Positions 13,131 through 17,885 of a stretch of DNA of 17,885 nucleotides are shown here, piece after piece. Position 1 is the stretch's first letter, and every line of letters starts with the position of its first letter. Both the position numbers and the translations under genes were made by a program. Source of the stretch: CAZFER01 sp964517495 (GTDB lineage Bacteria; Hinthialibacterota; Hinthialibacteria; Hinthialibacterales; Hinthialibacteraceae); contig CAZFER010000098.1 in the NCBI GenBank assembly GCA_964517495.1, positions 1-17,885 of the forward strand, read 5' to 3'. The notes beneath the pieces are model-generated. The model saw nothing but the letters and a program-made list of their open reading frames with translations. It had not been told where the DNA came from and searched no databases.

Positions 13131-16100
13131 TCAAAGTTGTTTAGAATTTTGATTTAACATTACATACAAGCAAGGCATTAAAAACAACGCGACCAGCATT
13201 TCCATAAGCAGCCCTCCGATCGCAGCAGTGGCCATGGGTTGGAGCATATCGCCGCCCTCCTCAATGGCCAGCGCGAGCGGAATGAAACCGACAAGTATCG
13301 CAATGGTGGTCATGACGCGCGGACGGAGACGAATCTTCGCTGCCTGAAGGACGGCCTCAGATGAATTTAATCCTTCCCGTTCTCTCAATACATTCGCAAA
13401 GGTCAAAAGTAAAACTCCGTCATTGACGGTTGCAGCGACAATGACTAACACACCGATGATGACCGTCGCGCCCAACGGCAGACCACTGATAAGCATGATA
13501 ATCACGAAGCCAGCCAGGCAAAATGGAACGCTACCCAAGATAAGAGCGGGAAGCCGAAAACTGTTGAATTGAACAGCCAGCGCGATGAAAGAGAAGAAGA
13601 TGGCAAAGGCCAATATTGCTAAAACTGTTTGCTTCATCTCCGCCATCATCTGTGCTTGGCCGCCATACGCAAAATCATAGCCAATGGGGCGTTCCATGTT
13701 TTCCATGGCCGCCTTCAGTTCTCCCAACGCCTGACCAACGCTCACACCCGCGGCATCGCCGCGAACGATGACCTGTTTGACCTGATCTTCGCGGACGATC
13801 TCGACGGGGCCGACCGCCTGAAGAACGTCGGCCACGTCTTTTAGGTAGAGATATCCGCCCTGGATGGATTGGAGGGGAAGATTATTCACATCGCGGCGAG
13901 CGATCATTTTGCTCTCGGGAATCATCACCCGAATGTTGTAATACTCATCTCCATCCCGGAAGCGCGTCGCTACTGCCCCCGTGATTAGGGAACGCATCGT
14001 GTCGGCAATATCACTGATGGAAACTCCCAATTCCGCAGCCTTCGCTCGATCCACAAGCACTTGAAATTCAGGTTTGGTCATGTCCATAGAGACATAAACA
14101 TTGGTGAAATGCTCCAAGGCATTCATCGTTCCGGCGGTTATCCGGGCAAGTTCATAAAGCCGCTCAATGTCCTGTCCCTTGATCTTGACTTCAATATCGG
14201 CATCGCCCAATTTGCGGATGCCCTTGAGTTTCATCTGCATGACCATGGCCTTACCGCCAGGAACCGGAATTTTGCTGATAATCGGACGCAAGTAACCAAT
14301 AAATTCATCCGTGCTCATTTCGCGGCGGTGGCGTGGAACGAGCTGGATATTCAGTTCTCCCTCGTTGGCGATTTCATACGTGTAAAGCCCCCACACCTTA
14401 CCACCCGAAAGAGTGAAAAGGCTTTCGATGCGTTCGTCCTCTCCGATTTGTTTCTCGATTAGTTTGAGCACTTTGTCTGTTTCGGCCAAGGATGCACCGG
14501 TCGGCAGTTTCACCTTGATCATGATGCGGCCATCGTCCATTTGCGGCAGAAACTCGCTTCCGAGCCACCCCATGGCGAAAATCGACGTGACGAGGATGAG
14601 CACAAATACGGGAACAACAATCCACCGCCCTCGAAGCACCTTTCCAAGCGTCCAGACATAGGCCCCGGTGATCCTTTCGAAAAGCCGCTCGAAGCGAGAG
14701 ACCTTTCGGTTTCGGGTGTGCTTGCCCATTACAAGTGCAGTGATCATCGGTGTTATGGTGACGGCCATAATCAAGCTGATGACGACGATACCGGCAATTA
14801 CCAGGATCAACTCGCGAAACAACAGACTCACAAGCCCCGGTACAAGCAGAAAGGGTACGAACAAAGCCAAAAAAGAAAGTGTGGCAGCGACAATGGCTGG
14901 ACCTATCTCTGATGTGGCATCGATCACCACTGTATTGATCGGGACATCGGGACGATCTTGCCTCCTTCGTGTGATTGTCTCAATAACGATGATTGAGTTA
15001 TCAACCAACACACCGATGGCAATAACCAAGCCACCTAGAGAAAAGATGTTGAGCGAGAATCCAGCGAGTTGCATGAGGCCGAAGTTCAGAATCAAAGTCA
15101 AAGGAAGGGCTAACATGATCACCAGAACTTGTCGCCACGAACCGAGAAAAAGCCAGACAATCAGTATCACAAGAATAGCGGCCTCGACCGCGGCGTTGCG
15201 GACACCGGTCAGTGCGGCTCCAATGTAGTCAGCCTGGTTTTCAACCATGCCAAGAGTAATGCCCTCAGGTAACGACAGTTCTAAATCCGCAAGACGCTTG
15301 TTTACAGCGTTTGCCACTTCCACGGTGTTTGCATTGGCTTGTTTGAGCACGCTTAGTTTCACGCAAGGATAGCCATTTAAGCGCGTGATTACCCGAGTTT
15401 CCTCGTGCGAATCCAACACCGCGGCTACGTCATGTACATAAACTTTCGCTTGCCTGTCCCGAGTTAGAAGAACATTGCGTATTTCATCGAGTGTTTTGTA
15501 CTCGCCCATTGTGCGGGCAATGATCTCCTTCGGTCCTACAGTGACCCGGCCCCCGAATTGTTCAACGTTCTCCTCCCGCAACCGCTTGAGCACGTCGGAC
15601 AAGCCTATGCCAAACTTTTCCAAAACATCAGGGTCCAGATGAACGCGGATTTCACGCTTGAGTCCTCCGACGATCTCAGTGCCCGCCACACCAGGAACTG
15701 CCAACAACTGATCTTGCAACCATTCATCAACCCAAGTGCGTATTTGCACCAGGTCCCACTGGTCGCTGCTGATGGTCAACTGCACGACCGGCAACTGAGA
15801 CGGGTCCGCCTTGATGATGACCGGGGGGTCGATATCCTGGGGCAAGTGTCGGGCAGTACGCGCCATCGCGGCCAGCGCGTCCTGGTAGGCCACGTTCACG
15901 TCCACGCCGTACTTGAAGTTAGCAAGCAGTGTGTACATGCCTTCGATGGACGAGGATTCCAAGTAGTCCAGATCGTCCACCGTGGCCATCTCGCGTTCGA
16001 GAGGATCGGCGATGTTCTTGTCGATTTCCTCCGGCGTAGCCCCGCGCCACCAGATATGAACCTTGATCATCGGGTAGGTGATTTCCGGCAAGAAGTCCAC

Positions 16101-16199
16101 CGGCAATCGCCACAATCCGTACAGGCCCAACACGGTGAGCGCCAACAGGATGGCGCTGGTGGCCAGACGGCGATGAACAGCGTATTGAGTTAATTTCAT
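13131..16199 (-). CDS. RND-family efflux permease (HAE1-like)
   Basis: A 1022-aa inner-membrane pump of typical RND length. The N-terminal helix is followed by the family opening LPVDFLPEITYPMIKV and by GATPEEID, porter-domain repeats, and the TM4 motif GGLVIAIGVLVDNSIIVIE with D400, a proton-relay position. In many drug pumps of this family the motif reads DD; here it is DN. The second half has matching features, with LAVQFNSFRLPALIL and RLRPRVMTTIAI near the end. The motif is not the DFG...VDG type seen in heavy-metal (CusA/CzcA) pumps, so a hydrophobic or organic substrate is more likely. It overlaps the adaptor gene by ATGA and lies 14 bp before the octaheme gene. Substrate unknown. Confidence 0.92.
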   Translation of the reverse strand: MKLTQYAVHRRLATSAILLALTVLGLYGLWRLPVDFLPEITYPMIKVHIWWRGATPEEIDKNIADPLEREMATVDDLDYLESSSIEGMYTLLANFKYGVDVNVAYQDALAAMARTARHLPQDIDPPVIIKADPSQLPVVQLTISSDQWDLVQIRTWVDEWLQDQLLAVPGVAGTEIVGGLKREIRVHLDPDVLEKFGIGLSDVLKRLREENVEQFGGRVTVGPKEIIARTMGEYKTLDEIRNVLLTRDRQAKVYVHDVAAVLDSHEETRVITRLNGYPCVKLSVLKQANANTVEVANAVNKRLADLELSLPEGITLGMVENQADYIGAALTGVRNAAVEAAILVILIVWLFLGSWRQVLVIMLALPLTLILNFGLMQLAGFSLNIFSLGGLVIAIGVLVDNSIIVIETITRRRQDRPDVPINTVVIDATSEIGPAIVAATLSFLALFVPFLLVPGLVSLLFRELILVIAGIVVISLIMAVTITPMITALVMGKHTRNRKVSRFERLFERITGAYVWTLGKVLRGRWIVVPVFVLILVTSIFAMGWLGSEFLPQMDDGRIMIKVKLPTGASLAETDKVLKLIEKQIGEDERIESLFTLSGGKVWGLYTYEIANEGELNIQLVPRHRREMSTDEFIGYLRPIISKIPVPGGKAMVMQMKLKGIRKLGDADIEVKIKGQDIERLYELARITAGTMNALEHFTNVYVSMDMTKPEFQVLVDRAKAAELGVSISDIADTMRSLITGAVATRFRDGDEYYNIRVMIPESKMIARRDVNNLPLQSIQGGYLYLKDVADVLQAVGPVEIVREDQVKQVIVRGDAAGVSVGQALGELKAAMENMERPIGYDFAYGGQAQMMAEMKQTVLAILAFAIFFSFIALAVQFNSFRLPALILGSVPFCLAGFVIIMLISGLPLGATVIIGVLVIVAATVNDGVLLLTFANVLREREGLNSSEAVLQAAKIRLRPRVMTTIAILVGFIPLALAIEEGGDMLQPMATAAIGGLLMEMLVALFLMPCLYVMLNQNSKQL

Positions 16200-17527
16200 C
16201 GGGAATGCTCCTCACCGCTACCCGGTTTGATAGTGTCTTGACCATTGCTTGGCAAGCCAGGAAGGCGAATTTCCACTCCGTCCTTCAGTTTTTCCTGCCC
16301 CGAAATAATTACATTCTCATTTGGCTTCAAGCCTGAGAGTATTTGAATCCGTCCGCTTTCCTCGATTCCAGTCTGGATCTTGCGTTTCACGGCCTTACCG
16401 TCAATAACGACAAAAGCTGTCTGCTCTCCCACCGGCGAGACCATTACGGATTGCGCGGGCACGGTGATGGCGTTAGAAATAGATTCAAGGATTAATAGGA
16501 TTCTACCGAACATGCCCGACACAAGGCCAACTTTGTCGCGGATATCCAGTTCGATGGTTCGTGTTCTCATGCGTGGATCGAGTTCAGGAAAAACGCGGAC
16601 GACTTCGGCGGACAGGATTTTACCAGGAAGGGCATCAAGGCGAACCTCTGCCTTCATGCCTTTTTGAACACTGGAAGAATGTGATTCAGGAACTGCGCAA
16701 CGGATAACCAGAGTGTCTAAATCAGCCATCTCGAGTAATGGAGTTTTCATGGCTGCCATGTCGCCTTTACGGACATAAACTTTGGTAATGGTTCCAGCAA
16801 AAGGCGCGGTGATGATGCATTCATTCAAACGCGCTTTAGCCTGATCGAGTTTTGCGGAAGCCTCCTTGACTATCGCTTGTTGAACAGCGATAGCAGTTTG
16901 GGTAGAGCCTGCTTCCAGCATCTCCAATTGCTTTCGGGCCGAGTTTAATTTTGCTTCGGCCGCCGTCAATTTTACGCGCGCTTTTTCCAAGTTTTCACCG
17001 GGCAAAGCCCCCGTATCAACCAATTGGGAAACACGTTCATAATCATTTTTTTCAAACGCTGCGCTTTGTTCGGCTTCGCGCACATCTTGACGGGCCTTCT
17101 CGACTTCCTCAGGCCGTGTACCAGCTCTCATATCGGCCAATTTGGCCTGTGCCACAATCAGAGCGGCTTCAGCCGCCTTAACTTCTGCCTGGTAAACCTC
17201 CCGCTTAATTTCAATGAGTTTCTCCCCATTCTCCACACGATCACCCTCGCGCCAAGGGCAAAATTCAATGGGGCCTTCAACCATGGCACCGATCAGGATC
17301 GCCTCGACAGGCACGATCTCGCCAGTCAAATCGAGAGAACGAACGATCTCGCCCTCTTTAACTGTTTCGACAACGACCAATGGAGCTTTCTTCTGAGATT
17401 TTATGTCCGTATTATTGCCCCCACCACAGCCTTTGCTGAACAAGAGAATTATGAAAATCAAGAGTGCCACACTACCCCTAGCGTAGCTTCTCAGAACTAT
17501 AAAGTTTTGTGTGTTGACTACGGCCAT
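16196..17527 (-). CDS. RND periplasmic adaptor (membrane fusion protein)
   Basis: A 443-aa adaptor linking the RND permease to the outer-membrane channel. Residues 13-33 form a hydrophobic signal ending in SKGC (C34), an imperfect lipobox, so it may be a lipoprotein. The first half of the lipoyl domain is at about 78-110 (WREGDRVENGEKL). A long Ala/Glu/Lys-rich coiled-coil hairpin runs at about 112-235. The second lipoyl half is at about 238-275 (APFAGTITKVYVRKGD), then beta-barrel and membrane-proximal domains. It starts inside the end of the TolC-type gene with a 10-bp overlap, with GGGAGAT upstream as the ribosome binding site, and overlaps the permease gene by ATGA. This is a classic three-gene pump order. 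Confidence 0.92.
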   Translation of the reverse strand: MAVVNTQNFIVLRSYARGSVALLIFIILLFSKGCGGGNNTDIKSQKKAPLVVVETVKEGEIVRSLDLTGEIVPVEAILIGAMVEGPIEFCPWREGDRVENGEKLIEIKREVYQAEVKAAEAALIVAQAKLADMRAGTRPEEVEKARQDVREAEQSAAFEKNDYERVSQLVDTGALPGENLEKARVKLTAAEAKLNSARKQLEMLEAGSTQTAIAVQQAIVKEASAKLDQAKARLNECIITAPFAGTITKVYVRKGDMAAMKTPLLEMADLDTLVIRCAVPESHSSSVQKGMKAEVRLDALPGKILSAEVVRVFPELDPRMRTRTIELDIRDKVGLVSGMFGRILLILESISNAITVPAQSVMVSPVGEQTAFVVIDGKAVKRKIQTGIEESGRIQILSGLKPNENVIISGQEKLKDGVEIRLPGLPSNGQDTIKPGSGEEHSR

Positions 17528-17885
17528 AAAGGATCTCCCATTGCCAATTCGAGTTGCACATGATCAATATTCAAATCCGCTAACGCGCGATAATAGTTCG
17601 ATTCAGATTCAAACAATGCCGATTGGGCATCGAGTACATCTGTAATTGTTCCTTTGCCGACTGTGTATTTTTCCTGTTCAATGCGAAAACTTTCATTCGC
17701 TTGGGCAATTGCGGTTTTTGTAGCGAGTACACGCTGGTAATCAGATTGAATCGTTTCAATGGCAGTGTGGACTTCCAATTCGATTTGCAAACGACGTTTT
17801 CTTACTTTTTCTTGAAGCAACATTTTTTTTGCTTTTTCTTCCCGAACTTTCGCCTTAATGCGACCACCAACAAAAAGAGGAACCT
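17518..17885 (-). CDS. TolC-family outer membrane factor, C-terminal part
   Basis: The gene runs off the right edge, leaving 121 codons. The open frame enters as VPLFVGGRIKAKVREEKAKK and continues to the stop at 17518-17520; an internal ATG at 17823 is not the true start. PLFxGGRI is a family hallmark at the start of the second half of TolC-type proteins. KYTVGKGTITDVLDAQSALFESESNYYRALADLNIDHVQLELAMG is the typical final helical hairpin. It forms the outer-membrane channel of the pump. Its stop overlaps the adaptor start by 10 bp. Confidence 0.9.
   Translation of the reverse strand, partial: VPLFVGGRIKAKVREEKAKKMLLQEKVRKRRLQIELEVHTAIETIQSDYQRVLATKTAIAQANESFRIEQEKYTVGKGTITDVLDAQSALFESESNYYRALADLNIDHVQLELAMGDPLWP

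Noticed and set aside
13117..13134. TTG start for the octaheme cytochrome overlapping the permease stop
   Set aside because: The ATG at 13116 has AGGAG at proper spacing and gives a normal signal peptide.
14541..16193. Long rightward open frames opposite the RND permease
   Set aside because: The GC-rich antisense frames arise from codon bias of the permease gene; the proteins look like low-quality antisense translation.
13131..17885. CusCBA/Czc-type heavy-metal pump
   Set aside because: The permease lacks the heavy-metal RND TM4 motif and no methionine- or histidine-rich metal site is visible; a metal substrate cannot be claimed from sequence.

Overview
The window looks like accessory DNA from an anaerobic or facultatively anaerobic Gram-negative bacterium. 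The evidence is a multiheme c-type cytochrome, a split-Soret-type cytochrome with a Tat signal, a tripartite RND pump and two blocks of arsenic-type genes. Split-Soret cytochromes are known from sulfate reducers, which fits Desulfobacterota. The pilins, however, resemble families common in poorly cultured phyla, so I do not assign a phylum. No rRNA, tRNA, CRISPR array or transposase is visible.

Left block (57-3240, minus strand): a compact arsenic operon. A near-consensus promoter carries a perfect 30-bp palindrome over its -10 box. It reads through the remains of an ArsR repressor (no start codon, no recognition helix) into arsC (thioredoxin-type arsenate reductase), ACR3 (arsenite efflux), a 65-aa GDCCVxC cysteine-rich protein and a PocR/AraC-type regulator.

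Scar and insert (3245-7921): an 84-bp near-identical duplication of the 3' end of the ArsG-like permease gene lies at 3245-3328 and again at 7920-8003. Between the copies, on the opposite strand, sits a four-gene unit: two pseudopilins with overlapping genes, a secreted beta-propeller of about 12 repeats with Asp-boxes, and a PepSY-type membrane protein that overlaps the propeller gene by ATGA. This arrangement suggests that the unit interrupts what was once a continuous arsenic island.

Right block (7922-17885, minus strand): about 10 kb of tightly packed, co-directional genes. In transcription order they are a TolC-type outer membrane factor (partial, running off the right edge), an RND adaptor, an RND permease, an octaheme cytochrome with a C-terminal five-helix membrane domain, and a Tat-exported diheme split-Soret-like cytochrome. 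After a strong stem-loop come a small redox disulfide protein, a DGC-domain protein, a membrane-anchored CPTC thioredoxin-fold protein and a CcdA/DsbD-like permease of the ArsG type. The last four resemble an ArsEFG-like thiol-redox/efflux module. Read together, the right block could couple periplasmic electron transfer to reduction and export of a toxic metal(loid) or organoarsenical. This is inference from gene order, spacing and domains; no substrate is shown by the sequence.
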